From positions 54,500 to 118,499 of the forward strand of contig JAGBFB010000010.1 of assembly GCA_017936665.1 (NCBI GenBank): a DNA stretch of 64,000 nt, given 5' to 3'. Below are positions 8,964 through 17,431 of the stretch, piece by piece. The position numbers and the translations under genes were made by a program. The stretch is from Spirochaetaceae bacterium (GTDB lineage Bacteria > Spirochaetota > Spirochaetia > Treponematales > Treponemataceae). The notes below the pieces were generated by a model. The model saw nothing but the letters and a program-made list of their open reading frames with translations. It had not been told where the DNA came from and searched no databases. Position 1 is the stretch's first letter; each line of letters opens with the position of its first letter.

Positions 8964-9057
8964 CAAATCGAAAAATTATGAGTAAGTTGCAATTTAAATT
9001 AACATACAGACTTAATTATGTATTAGTCTTATAGTATATTATATTTATGGAGCAAAG

Positions 9058-10707
9058 ATGATTTTATCTGTAGTTACTTCGGTTATGAATTTTGTTGGTG
9101 CCCTTGCATTATTGCTTTGGGGAATGGATCTTTTAAGTTTTGGTATTCAAAAAGGTGCTGGAAATAAACTACAAAAACTGCTAAGTGTTGTTTCTGGTAA
9201 TCGATTTACTGCTGTTTTAACTGGTCTTTTTGTTACAGGTATAATTCAGTCATCAAGTGCTACAACTGTAATGGTTGTAAGTTTTGTAAATGCTCAAATT
9301 TTATCATTAACACAAGCCATCGGGATTATTTTTGGAGCTAACATCGGTACAACAGTTACCGCATGGATTGTTTCTCTTTTAGGATTTTCTTTCAAAATTT
9401 CTGCTGTAGCAATTCCACTTGTTGGTGTGGGATTTTTCATGAAATCCTTGAAGAATAAAGTAAAAGATTTTGGCGATATGGTAATGGGTTTTGGTCTTTT
9501 ATTTTTAGGATTAGATTTACTTGGTGATACGTTAACATTAAATCCAGAATCAATTAATTTTATCAACGGAATTACAAATTTAGGATTTTTAGGAATCATA
9601 CTTGGCGTTCTAATTGGAACGATATTAACAGCCATAATCCATTCCTCAAGTGCTTTTACGGCAATTGTAATTACTATGGCTGCAACAGGTTCTCTTACTT
9701 GGGATCTTTCAGCCGCCTTAGTTTTAGGAAGTAACATCGGAACTACTATTGATGCAATTTTATCTTCAATTGGTGCAAGTACAAATGCAAAACGTACAGC
9801 CTTAGTTCACGTATTGTTTAATGTTTCTGGAACTATTTTAGCAATAATTTTCTTTAAACCTTTACTTGCTCTTGTAGATTTAATTGTTCCAAATACACCA
9901 AACGGAAATATAACAAATCATATTGCAATGTTGCATACTGTTTTTAATGTTTGTTCAACAATTATTTTCTTACCTTTTGTAAATCAATTTGCAGCTCTTG
10001 TTTCAAAAATGATTAAAGAGCCAAAAAATCAAACAGAAGAGCATTATAAAATTCCAATTATCATCTCTAAAATGCAAAATTCTGTTGATGTTTATGTTAT
10101 GCAATCAGAAAAAGAAATTTCTAGAATGTCTGCAAAAGTTATGACAATGTTGGATACGGTTCACGACGCTTTAGTTGGATATGACGAAAAATCTATCGAA
10201 GAAGTTTACAAAAAAATTATGAAAGATGAAACTTATATTGATGAAATGAATGAATCACTTTCAAATTTCTTGATGGAATGTTTCCACATGGCTGATACAG
10301 GAAGTCCTATTCAAACTAAAATTGAAAAACTTATCCAGGTTACAAATAGTGTAGAAGAATTGAGTGATGAATGTACAAGTATTTTGCACAAGTTACAAAA
10401 GTATATTTTGCAAAATCAAAATCATAAATCATCATCCTACGAAAAACTATTGCCTTATATGAATCAAGTAAAAGAATTTTTTGATTATGTAAGTCAGCAC
10501 TTAGCTATCGGTTTAACAACTCAAGAACGTCAACTTTCTGTTGAAATGGAAAATAATATCGATAAAACCAAAAAAGAACTTAAAAAACTTGCTCGTTACA
10601 GAATCCAAGAAGGAAAAGACGTTAAGAGCGAACTTCACTACATCGATATTGTTCGTCACTTAGAAAAAGCAGGAGACTGTGTTTTCGGTATAGTAAAGTC
10701 TTTGTAA
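9058..10707 (+). CDS. Na/phosphate cotransporter family protein with PhoU-like tail
   Basis: Membrane protein of the Na/Pi cotransporter II (NptA/YjbB) family, predicted to move phosphate with sodium. Residues 1-310 hold about eight to nine hydrophobic segments in two inverted repeats, each with the family signature: QSSSATTVMVVSFV near residue 63 and HSSSAFTAIVITMA near residue 196, each followed by a GANIGTT / GSNIGTT motif. Residues 340-549 are helical and charged, like PhoU domains. ATG start with GGAG 8 bases upstream. Monocistronic with its own promoter. YjbB-type members can export phosphate, so the direction of transport is uncertain. Confidence 0.92.
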   Translation: MILSVVTSVMNFVGALALLLWGMDLLSFGIQKGAGNKLQKLLSVVSGNRFTAVLTGLFVTGIIQSSSATTVMVVSFVNAQILSLTQAIGIIFGANIGTTVTAWIVSLLGFSFKISAVAIPLVGVGFFMKSLKNKVKDFGDMVMGFGLLFLGLDLLGDTLTLNPESINFINGITNLGFLGIILGVLIGTILTAIIHSSSAFTAIVITMAATGSLTWDLSAALVLGSNIGTTIDAILSSIGASTNAKRTALVHVLFNVSGTILAIIFFKPLLALVDLIVPNTPNGNITNHIAMLHTVFNVCSTIIFLPFVNQFAALVSKMIKEPKNQTEEHYKIPIIISKMQNSVDVYVMQSEKEISRMSAKVMTMLDTVHDALVGYDEKSIEEVYKKIMKDETYIDEMNESLSNFLMECFHMADTGSPIQTKIEKLIQVTNSVEELSDECTSILHKLQKYILQNQNHKSSSYEKLLPYMNQVKEFFDYVSQHLAIGLTTQERQLSVEMENNIDKTKKELKKLARYRIQEGKDVKSELHYIDIVRHLEKAGDCVFGIVKSL

Positions 10708-10729
10708 ATTTTGCAAAATGAATTGAAAC

Positions 10730-10962
10730 CAGAAAAAATGACTTTGAGAAATTAATTTTCTATAATCTAACTTAGACCAAAAAGGCTCTCACCCAAAAAT
10801 CGCCTCGCTCGTTAGTGCTGCACTACGTTTGCAAGACTTCGCGATGTCGCTTTTGGGTTACGCCTTTTTGCACTAGGTTTTGTATATAAAGTACTTTGCA
10901 AAGTCATTTTTTCTGCACTCATTGTGTTTTGCAAACTTTACGCGGTGGGGTAGGAAGGGGCT
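10730..10962. repeat. Dispersed hairpin repeat, nested copy B
   Basis: Two hairpin units, one inside the other. The outer arms CAGAAAAAATGACTTT and AAAGTCATTTTTTCTG are perfect over 16 bases (about 10732-10747 and 10900-10915). The inner arms CAAAAAGGC and GCCTTTTTG lie at about 10778-10786 and 10862-10870. The conserved tail (GTGTTTTGCAAACTTT..GGTAGGAAGGGG) ends near 10960. Arm sequences differ from copy A but stay self-complementary. Confidence 0.75.
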
Positions 10963-10992
10963 GGTTGCGTGGGGAAAATCTTTGTGTCAATC

Positions 10993-11376
10993 TTAGTCTA
11001 CGCATTTTTGCATTGAGATTTCTTCTATTAGTTTGTTTAAAGTTTTTTTGATTTCTTCTGGTAATTTATCAAAGTTTTCTATTAGTTCATAATTTTTTGT
11101 GTATTTTTTACTGCGTTCGATTATTTCTGTATCAATTTGTGAATTTTGTACTTCTTGAAAGTTGGAAATAGTTTCTTTTTCTCCGCTTGTAAGTAAATAT
11201 TCTACTGAAACTCCCAATACTTTTGCAATTCTGTAAGCTACATCAGCTGCTGGAATACTTCCTCTTGCAATTCCTGTGGGAATACTGTTTACAGAAAAAT
11301 TTGCTAAATACGCAAGTTCTTTTCTGCTTATATTTTTATATTCTCTTTCTAAATCAACTACTTCCCAAAAGTTCAT
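10993..11376 (-). CDS. XRE-family transcriptional regulator
   Basis: 127 residues. An N-terminal helix-turn-helix of the XRE/Cro type spans about residues 7-65 (ISRKELAYLANFSVNSIPTG..GSIPAADVAYRIAKVLGVSVEYLL). The C-terminal half is charged and helical with no recognised domain. It is divergent from the ADP-ribosyltransferase-like gene, and three operator-like palindromes lie in the shared intergenic region, so it probably represses that operon and itself. No clear Shine-Dalgarno is seen. Its 3' end lies in sequence resembling the dispersed repeat (GTCTACGCATTTTTGCA). Confidence 0.88.
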   Translation of the reverse strand: MNFWEVVDLEREYKNISRKELAYLANFSVNSIPTGIARGSIPAADVAYRIAKVLGVSVEYLLTSGEKETISNFQEVQNSQIDTEIIERSKKYTKNYELIENFDKLPEEIKKTLNKLIEEISMQKCVD

Positions 11377-11385
11377 AAATATAGA

Positions 11386-11403
11386 TTAACACAATTGTGT
11401 TAA
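11386..11403. promoter_or_regulatory. Operator-like palindrome O1
   Basis: Perfect 18-base palindrome TTAACACAATTGTGTTAA, 10 bases upstream of the XRE start codon. The core ACACAATTGTGT recurs in two weaker downstream sites. Confidence 0.7.
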
Positions 11404-11410
11404 TTTCTGG

Positions 11411-11439
11411 TTGACAATACAAAATTGTGTGTATAAAAT
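11411..11439 (+). promoter_or_regulatory. Promoter of the ADP-ribosyltransferase operon, overlapping O2
   Basis: TTGACA (11411-11416), a 17-base spacer and TAAAAT (11434-11439). The spacer contains ACAAAATTGTGT (11419-11430), one mismatch from the O1 core, so a bound repressor would cover the promoter. Confidence 0.65.
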
Positions 11440-11442
11440 ATA

Positions 11443-11462
11443 AAAATCACTATTGTGATTTT
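11443..11462. promoter_or_regulatory. Operator-like palindrome O3
   Basis: AAAATCAC TATT GTGATTTT lies at the predicted transcription start. Centres of O1, O2 and O3 are about 30 and 28 bases apart, close to three helical turns. Confidence 0.5.
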
Positions 11463-11502
11463 GTTTGGTGGTTGTTACAGAAGAAAAAGGAAGATAAAAG
11501 AT

Positions 11503-13140
11503 TTGGAAATTGATATTTATAGTTTATGTGCAATTTTAATTAGTTTTGTCGCACTAATTATTACAGTTATTGATAGAAAATTTAATTTTTTTTCTACTGA
11601 ATCTGAATATAGAAAAGAAATTTTATTATGGTATAACCGTTGTATTGAAAACTTAAAGTATCTTGAAATCGTTGAATCTTCCAAAAAAAATGAACTATTA
11701 GCAGAATTATCAGCATTAATAGAAGAAGGTAGATTCTTCTATCCAAATATTGATAGAGGCGATGGATTTGGAAAAGAAAAGTTACCTGCATATCGAGGAT
11801 ATAGATGTCATGTTCTTGATTATCTTGTGGAATATTATGATTTGATACAATCAGAGCAAAGTTCTAGTCAAAGAATAATTGAATTACAAAGACGATATAC
11901 TTCTTCCGTTTTTATTCTTTTACAACCAGAAAAATATATAAAGAAAATGCAGAAAACTGCAAAAAAATCTTTTGCTGATAAAAAGTCAATTGAAGATGTG
12001 GTGGGATTTACTTTGAATTCTAGATATAACCGTTATGGTGATATCGATGCTTCAAATATATTTTTCAATGAAGATGATTTGAAAAATATAAATCCAAATT
12101 TTTATGTTGCTGATAATGTGTCTGAAAGAATGAACCAAATGCGAACACATTTGATAAATGTTCGTAAAAATTGGAATGAATTAGAATATCGAAAAAATTA
12201 TATAAAAAAACTCTGTTCTGTTATTGATTTAAGAGAACAAGATGTTTTAGACAAAACATGGTGCGATGTAGATAAAAATATAACCTGTAAGGACTTTTCA
12301 TTTATAAAAACTTACACCTCACAAGATGGTTATGAGAAGATTTTTTCATTAATGAATAATGTGTTTAGATGTGAAAATATTACAGAAGATCAATATGATA
12401 TGGCAACCTTTCTTTTGGAGTATATAAATATAGAACTTTTCAATTATATCCACCTTGAGAATAATGAAGCAAATAATTTTGAAGATGTTGTATACAGAGG
12501 TTGTTATTTTACTGAAGAAATAATTGAAAGTTTCAAGGCTTTACTACAGTTGCCCGTTGAAAAAAGGGGAATAGGTATTCCTTTAAGTTTAATGTCTAGC
12601 AGTAAGAATATTAATGTTGCTTTTGAATTCTTAGAAAATCAACGATTTTATGATGAAGATATAGAAACCCAAATTCCTGTTTTATTTAAAATTCATGTTT
12701 CTAACTTAGATAGAGATTTTCTGGATTTTTATCATTCTTTTTATCCTGATTCTGTTGTTTCAAGTATATGTGCCGTTCCAATAGATAAATTATCTGTTTA
12801 TAAAGAAGAGGAAGAAGTTCTTTTACGAGGTGCTTTTTTTCATGTAATTGGTTTTTATGAATTGGAGAAGAAAGTAAAAAATAAACCAATAAAAGTTGTA
12901 GAAGTTGTAATGGTTAACTCAAATAGAGATCATTTAACGGGAAGTAGTTTTGAAAATACAAATGCAAGAAAACTCTTCAATAATTTAGTTGGGATTCAAA
13001 AATTTAGAAAAGCAAGAGAAGTTTTAAAGAATGAGAATGAAAGAAGTTTATATTTTTCTGCTGAAAAAAAATTGTGGCAACAGTTACTTTTAACAGAAGA
13101 AGAATGTAAACAAGAAAAAAATAAATTCATATTTTTTTAG
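11503..13140 (+). CDS. Membrane-anchored ADP-ribosyltransferase-like protein
   Basis: The C-terminal third looks like an R-S-E class mono-ADP-ribosyltransferase, which moves ADP-ribose from NAD+ to a target. Visible marks: VYRG with Arg about 332, SLMSSSKNINVAF with the Ser motif near 364-367, and EEEEVLLRGAFFHVIG with the ExE pair near 436/438, in the correct order and spacing. Residues about 5-25 form one membrane helix (IYSLCAILISFVALIITVI); residues 30-310 are a helical region I do not recognise. I prefer TTG at 11503 as start because AAGGAAG lies 9 bases upstream and the helix then sits at the N-terminus; a GTG at 11455 falls inside O3 and has no ribosome site. Followed after 12 bases by two exported-protein genes. 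Activity and target are unknown. The fold call rests on short motifs. Confidence 0.68.
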   Translation: MEIDIYSLCAILISFVALIITVIDRKFNFFSTESEYRKEILLWYNRCIENLKYLEIVESSKKNELLAELSALIEEGRFFYPNIDRGDGFGKEKLPAYRGYRCHVLDYLVEYYDLIQSEQSSSQRIIELQRRYTSSVFILLQPEKYIKKMQKTAKKSFADKKSIEDVVGFTLNSRYNRYGDIDASNIFFNEDDLKNINPNFYVADNVSERMNQMRTHLINVRKNWNELEYRKNYIKKLCSVIDLREQDVLDKTWCDVDKNITCKDFSFIKTYTSQDGYEKIFSLMNNVFRCENITEDQYDMATFLLEYINIELFNYIHLENNEANNFEDVVYRGCYFTEEIIESFKALLQLPVEKRGIGIPLSLMSSSKNINVAFEFLENQRFYDEDIETQIPVLFKIHVSNLDRDFLDFYHSFYPDSVVSSICAVPIDKLSVYKEEEEVLLRGAFFHVIGFYELEKKVKNKPIKVVEVVMVNSNRDHLTGSSFENTNARKLFNNLVGIQKFRKAREVLKNENERSLYFSAEKKLWQQLLLTEEECKQEKNKFIFF

Positions 13141-13152
13141 GAGGAAAATAAA

Positions 13153-14259
13153 TTGAAAAAACTTATTCTAGTGCTACTGATGTTGCTTGTAGTAATGTCA
13201 CTAACATTTGCACAGGAAAAACCAACAGTTGTCATTGTTCCGTTTGATTCAGTAGGCATCGATAAGGAAGAATTAAATGTGTTATTTGAGGTTTTTACAT
13301 CTGAATTTGCTGGACTTGGAATTGCAAGAGTTGTTGATAGAAATAGTTTTGATAAAATTAGAGAGCAACATTCCTTTCAAGATTCTGATTGGTCAGATTC
13401 TGATAAGGTTGCTCAATTAGGAAAAGCCTTGAATGCCAATCTGGTTGTTGTTGGTCAGCTTATGTCTTTTAAAGGTAGTCTTGTTGCAACTTTTCGAATG
13501 CTGGATGTAAATACTGTTGAAATTGTTGCAACGACAACAGAACAAGTAAGTGATACTAATGAACTTTTTGATAAGTTGAAAGAAATTGCTAAAAATTTAA
13601 GTATAAATATGAATAGTAATAGTAATTCTTCATTTATGACACAATCAGAGATAGAAATTAAGCTAAGTAATGATGTAGCTAAAGATAAAAATACAAGTAA
13701 CAATCAAAAATATAATATTGGAGATGATGGTCCTGGAGGTGGTATTGTTTTTTATTACTCAGAAAAAGGTTTTGATGTTTCCCAACCTGATGGTAGCCGC
13801 GTAAAATGCCATTATTTAGAGGTTTCTAAAATTCTTGTTGCAAAATACATTACATGGTGTCCGTGTGATGACGAGTTTTGTGAAACTATCTCTTCTGTAT
13901 TTGATTATAAATTAGGAGCAGGTAAGAAGACTACTTATGATATAGCTAATTCTAAATATCATAAAACGAAACCTACGATTTATAACTGTGCCGCAAAGGC
14001 ATGTTTAGAATTTTATACACCACAAACTAAAAAAGGAGAATGGTTTCTTCCGACGCGAGAAGAGTTATTTTTGTTAAATAAAAATTTGGATGTAGAAAAT
14101 ATTTTTGATTTTTCCGATTTATGGTCTTGTACAGAAGCACCTACTTACGAATTTAGTAGGGATGAGTTTCCCTATGTATTTTATTCTTATTATAATGGAT
14201 GCCTTGATATAATTGAAAAAGATGACTCGATGGATTGTGTTGCAATTCGAGCATTTTAA
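13153..14259 (+). CDS. Exported CsgG/LpoB-like protein with C-terminal Lcl/DUF1566-like domain
   Basis: 368 residues. A signal peptide (cleavage about residue 20, SLTFAQ) is followed by a CsgG/LpoB-like domain (about 24-150, PTVVIVPFDSVG .. ARVVDRNSFDKIREQ .. LNANLVVVGQL), a Ser/Asn linker (150-185), and a domain opening IGDDGPGGGIVFYY and containing GEWFLPTREELFLL, as in the Lcl/DUF1566 group of surface proteins. Periplasmic or outer-membrane location is expected. TTG start; AGGAGG overlaps the stop region of the preceding gene, so translation is coupled to the ADP-ribosyltransferase-like gene. Such proteins are common in treponemes and their role is unknown. Confidence 0.75.
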   Translation: MKKLILVLLMLLVVMSLTFAQEKPTVVIVPFDSVGIDKEELNVLFEVFTSEFAGLGIARVVDRNSFDKIREQHSFQDSDWSDSDKVAQLGKALNANLVVVGQLMSFKGSLVATFRMLDVNTVEIVATTTEQVSDTNELFDKLKEIAKNLSINMNSNSNSSFMTQSEIEIKLSNDVAKDKNTSNNQKYNIGDDGPGGGIVFYYSEKGFDVSQPDGSRVKCHYLEVSKILVAKYITWCPCDDEFCETISSVFDYKLGAGKKTTYDIANSKYHKTKPTIYNCAAKACLEFYTPQTKKGEWFLPTREELFLLNKNLDVENIFDFSDLWSCTEAPTYEFSRDEFPYVFYSYYNGCLDIIEKDDSMDCVAIRAF

Positions 14260-14289
14260 TAAATAATTCATTTTTGAGGAGAAAACAAA

Positions 14290-15093
14290 ATGAAAAAATT
14301 ATTATCTTTTGTTACAATTTTTTTTGTAATGATAACAGTTGTTACAGCACAAACTGTTGCTGTATTCGATTTTACTTGTGATGAGGAATCCTTTAATGAA
14401 AAGGTTGTAGTAATGACAGATTTACTTTGTCATCAACTTGTTCAAGATGGAAATGTAACTTTAGTTGAACGTAAAAATCTTGATTATGTTAAACAAGAGT
14501 TAAATTTTCAAATGGAAGGTTGGACAGATCCGGCTACAGTAAAAGAAATTGGAAAAATGCTTAATGTAGATTGTATCATTATAGGTACTGTTTCAACAAT
14601 AACATCGCCAACATATATTACTGCTCGTATGATAGAAGTGGAAACAGGTAAAATTCTTCACTCAGCAAAAATGAATCTTAACGAATGGACCGATTATGAA
14701 AAAAAACTTCCACAATTTGCAAAAGATTGTGTTGCAAAGATGCCTATTCCTGATTATTTTGTTGGAACTTGGCAATGTTTTGTTTCTAGTGATTTAGCAG
14801 ATTATGAGTATCACATTCAGTTAAAGGAAAGTGGAAAATGTTCTGTAACGATTTATACTTGTGATTCTGCAGGAAACGAAGTTTCACAAACTGCAAATGG
14901 AACATACAGTCACGACAAAGATTTTTTCCGACTAAATGTAAACTTCCGTGGTGGTTCAATCGAAAACTTAAAAAAGCTAGCTTGGAGAAGCGTTTACACT
15001 TTTAACGAAAATAAAACTTCTTTTAATATCCTAGTTCCTGCTGACGGAACAACTACTGCAAATACTAGAATTACTTTAGTAAAAGTAGACTAG
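14290..15093 (+). CDS. Exported CsgG/LpoB-like protein with lipocalin-like C-terminus
   Basis: 267 residues. Signal peptide (about 1-20, ending VVTAQ), then a CsgG/LpoB-like domain to about 155 (TVAVFDFTCDEE .. VTLVERKNLDYVKQE .. LNVDCIIIGTVS), then a beta-rich domain beginning YFVGTWQCFVS and resembling a small lipocalin-type barrel. ATG with GAGGAG 9 bases upstream. Third gene of the cassette, 30 bases after the previous stop; its first half is paralogous to the upstream gene (similar VERKN/VDRNS and IIIGTVS/VVVGQLM segments). A terminator follows at 15113. Function unknown. Confidence 0.75.
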   Translation: MKKLLSFVTIFFVMITVVTAQTVAVFDFTCDEESFNEKVVVMTDLLCHQLVQDGNVTLVERKNLDYVKQELNFQMEGWTDPATVKEIGKMLNVDCIIIGTVSTITSPTYITARMIEVETGKILHSAKMNLNEWTDYEKKLPQFAKDCVAKMPIPDYFVGTWQCFVSSDLADYEYHIQLKESGKCSVTIYTCDSAGNEVSQTANGTYSHDKDFFRLNVNFRGGSIENLKKLAWRSVYTFNENKTSFNILVPADGTTTANTRITLVKVD

Positions 15094-15112
15094 GATAAAA
15101 CATCCTAGATTA

Positions 15113-15157
15113 GCCCAAGTGTTTTACAATTTTTTGTAATTACTTGGGCATTTTTTT
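15113..15157 (+). terminator. Terminator of the ADP-ribosyltransferase cassette
   Basis: GCCCAAGT / ACTTGGGC stem, extended by A/T pairs, followed by ATTTTTTT. Confidence 0.88.
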
Positions 15158-15262
15158 GTCATTCTGAACTCTTTTTCTGGTCATGCTGAACTCGTTTCAG
15201 CATCTCACTACAAAGATTCCGAACCATCACATGCTTCGCAAGTGGTTCGGAATGACGGTATG
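15158..15262. repeat. REP-like palindromic repeat
   Basis: Contains GTCATGCTGAACTCG..TTCAGCATCTC and an inverted GATTCCGAACCA .. TGGTTCGGAATGACG. Related sequence occurs at 17325-17390 and 60262-60345, always after or between genes. Confidence 0.7.
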
Positions 15263-15435
15263 ATATGTAGAGAATGACGATATTTCAACCCAAAACTTAC
15301 AGCCTTTCTCTGCAATTTCGACAAATCTTACCAATAACTAGAAAAATCGTTAGACTTTTCGAATCCGTGTGACATTTATATATCAAACTGAATTTACACC
15401 ATCTTGCTTTGAAACTTCTTTTGTATATTCCTACC
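15263..15435. other. Intergenic stretch without recognisable feature
   Basis: No open frame with a ribosome site, and no clear hairpin, was found between the REP-like repeat and the ilvD promoter. Confidence 0.5.
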
Positions 15436-15464
15436 TTGATTATCTATTCTGTAAATGCTATTAT
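15436..15464 (+). promoter_or_regulatory. Promoter of ilvD
   Basis: TTGATT (15436-15441), 17-base spacer, TATTAT (15459-15464) preceded by TGC (extended -10). About 40 bases upstream of the ATG. Confidence 0.6.
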
Positions 15465-15504
15465 TCTATATAATTGAATAAACTTTTTATTTCTTGGAGA
15501 TATT

Positions 15505-17190
15505 ATGAAAAGCGATAACGCAAAAAAAGGAATAGCTCGTGCTCCTCATCGTTCTTTGTTTTATGCGATGGGTTATACAGATGAAGAATTAGATCGCCCA
15601 CTTGTTGGTGTTTGTTGTGCAAAAAATGAAATTATTCCAGGTCATATTGAACTTGATAGAATTGCAGAAGCTGTAAAAGCTGGAATTCGTATGGCAGGTG
15701 GAACTCCTATAGAATTTCCTGCAATCGGTGTTTGTGATGGAATCGCAATGGGTCACGAAGGAATGAAATATTCACTTGTTACTCGTGAACTTATTGCAGA
15801 CAGTATCGAATGTGTTGCAAAAGCTCATCAATTTGATGCTTTAGTTATGATTCCTAACTGTGATAAAATCGTTCCAGGTATGCTCATGGCTTCAGCTCGT
15901 CTTGATTTGCCTACAGTTTTTGTTTCTGGTGGTCCAATGATGCCAGGTCATCTTCCAGGAAATGATTGTACAAATCCATATTCAGGAAAAAATCTTTCTT
16001 TAACAGATATGTTCGAAGCCGTTGGTGGCGTAAGTTCAGGAAAAGTTACAGAAGCTCAACTTAAAGAAATGGAACAAGTTACTTGTCCAGGTTGCGGGGC
16101 TTGTTCAGGAATGTTTACTGCAAACTCAATGAACTGTCTTACAGAAGTTTTAGGTCTTGGTCTTCCAGGAAACGGAACAATTCCAGCTGTAACAGGAAAA
16201 CGTATTGCTTTGGCAAAACACGCTGGTATGCAAGTTATGGAAATGTATAACAAAGGAATTACTGCTCGTTGTATGATGAAAGAAGCAAACTTCCGTAACG
16301 CATTGGCTGCTGATATGGCACTTGGTTGTTCAAGTAACACAATTCTTCATGTTCCAGCAATTGCTCACGAAGCAGGTTTTGAACTTGACCTTCACATGAT
16401 AAATGAAATCAGTAATAAAACTCCAAATCTTTGTCACTTGGCACCTGCAGGACACACTTTTATGTGTCAACTTGATGATGCTGGTGGTGTTCAAGCGGTT
16501 TTGGCAGAACTTGCAAAGAAAAATCTTATTGATACAAGCGTAATGACTGTTACAGGAAAAACTGTTGCAGAAAATATCAAAGGCGTTGTAAATCGTGACC
16601 CAGAAATTTTACGCCCAATCGAAAATCCATATTCAGATAACGGTGGAATTGCAATCCTCTTTGGAAATCTTGCTCCAAACGGAACTGTTGTAAAACGCTC
16701 TGCTTGTGCAAAAGAATTGATGAAACACACAGGTCCTGCTCGTGTTTTCAATGACGAAAGCGAAGCAATGGAAGCTGTTCAAAAACAAGAAATTAAATCA
16801 GGTGATGTTGTTGTAATTCGCTACGAAGGTCCAAAAGGTGGTCCTGGAATGAGAGAAATGCTTGCTGTAACTGCTGCTCTTGCAGGACAAGGCTTGGATA
16901 AAGAAGTTGCTCTTATTACTGACGGTCGCTTTAGTGGTGCAACTCGTGGTGCTTCTTTAGGACACTGTTCTCCAGAAGCAGCTGTTGGTGGACCAATTGC
17001 CTTAGTTCAAGAAGGGGATAAAATCACTCTTGATATTAACAACTACAAAATCACTCTTGAAGTAAGCGATGAAGAACTTGCAAAACGCCGTGAAAAATGG
17101 GTTTGCCCAGAACCAAAAGTAACAACAGGCTACCTCGCTCGTTACGCAAAATTAGTTTCCAGTGCAGACAAAGGTGCAATTTTACAATAG
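15505..17190 (+). CDS. ilvD: Dihydroxy-acid dehydratase
   Basis: Dehydrates 2,3-dihydroxy acids to 2-keto acids in valine and isoleucine synthesis; iron-sulfur enzyme. 561 residues, normal length. Cluster cysteines are visible in [20 protein letters not shown] and [36 protein letters not shown] and SDGRFSG-like [11 protein letters not shown] are family signatures. ATG with GGAG 8 bases upstream. It probably once ran directly into ilvB: the last 21 bases of ilvD recur just upstream of ilvB, with 212 bases of repeat DNA between. Confidence 0.97.
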   Translation: MKSDNAKKGIARAPHRSLFYAMGYTDEELDRPLVGVCCAKNEIIPGHIELDRIAEAVKAGIRMAGGTPIEFPAIGVCDGIAMGHEGMKYSLVTRELIADSIECVAKAHQFDALVMIPNCDKIVPGMLMASARLDLPTVFVSGGPMMPGHLPGNDCTNPYSGKNLSLTDMFEAVGGVSSGKVTEAQLKEMEQVTCPGCGACSGMFTANSMNCLTEVLGLGLPGNGTIPAVTGKRIALAKHAGMQVMEMYNKGITARCMMKEANFRNALAADMALGCSSNTILHVPAIAHEAGFELDLHMINEISNKTPNLCHLAPAGHTFMCQLDDAGGVQAVLAELAKKNLIDTSVMTVTGKTVAENIKGVVNRDPEILRPIENPYSDNGGIAILFGNLAPNGTVVKRSACAKELMKHTGPARVFNDESEAMEAVQKQEIKSGDVVVIRYEGPKGGPGMREMLAVTAALAGQGLDKEVALITDGRFSGATRGASLGHCSPEAAVGGPIALVQEGDKITLDINNYKITLEVSDEELAKRREKWVCPEPKVTTGYLARYAKLVSSADKGAILQ

Positions 17191-17401
17191 TCGCGAGTTT
17201 TGCAACGCAAAACTCGGTAGCAAACGAAGTTTGCGACCTATACTTCAATAATAAATTGCGAGTTTTGCTTGAAAATTCGATATGACTATAAAGTCTGGGA
17301 TGACTAAAAAGTTCAAACTATAGTGTCATCCTGAACTTGTTTCAGGATCTTGGTACTAAGATTCCGAAATAAATTCGGAATGACCTTAAAACAGTTCTGA
17401 C
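17190..17401. repeat. 212-bp REP-like insertion between ilvD and ilvB
   Basis: Contains hairpins GCGAGTTTTGC / GCAAAACTCG (17192-17214) and GCAAAC / GTTTGC, a further GCGAGTTTTGC, then a REP-like unit (GTCATCCTGAACTTG..TTCAGGATC and GATTCCGAA..TTCGGAATGACC). It is flanked by 21-base direct repeats (17169-17189 and 17402-17422, one mismatch), which look like a duplicated target. Confidence 0.75.
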
Positions 17402-17431
17402 CAAAGGAGCAATTTTACAATAAAAAGGTTT

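Noticed and set aside
9294..9737. 147-codon antisense open frame within the Na/Pi transporter gene
   Set aside because: Composition and motifs belong to the transporter on the other strand; no ribosome site.
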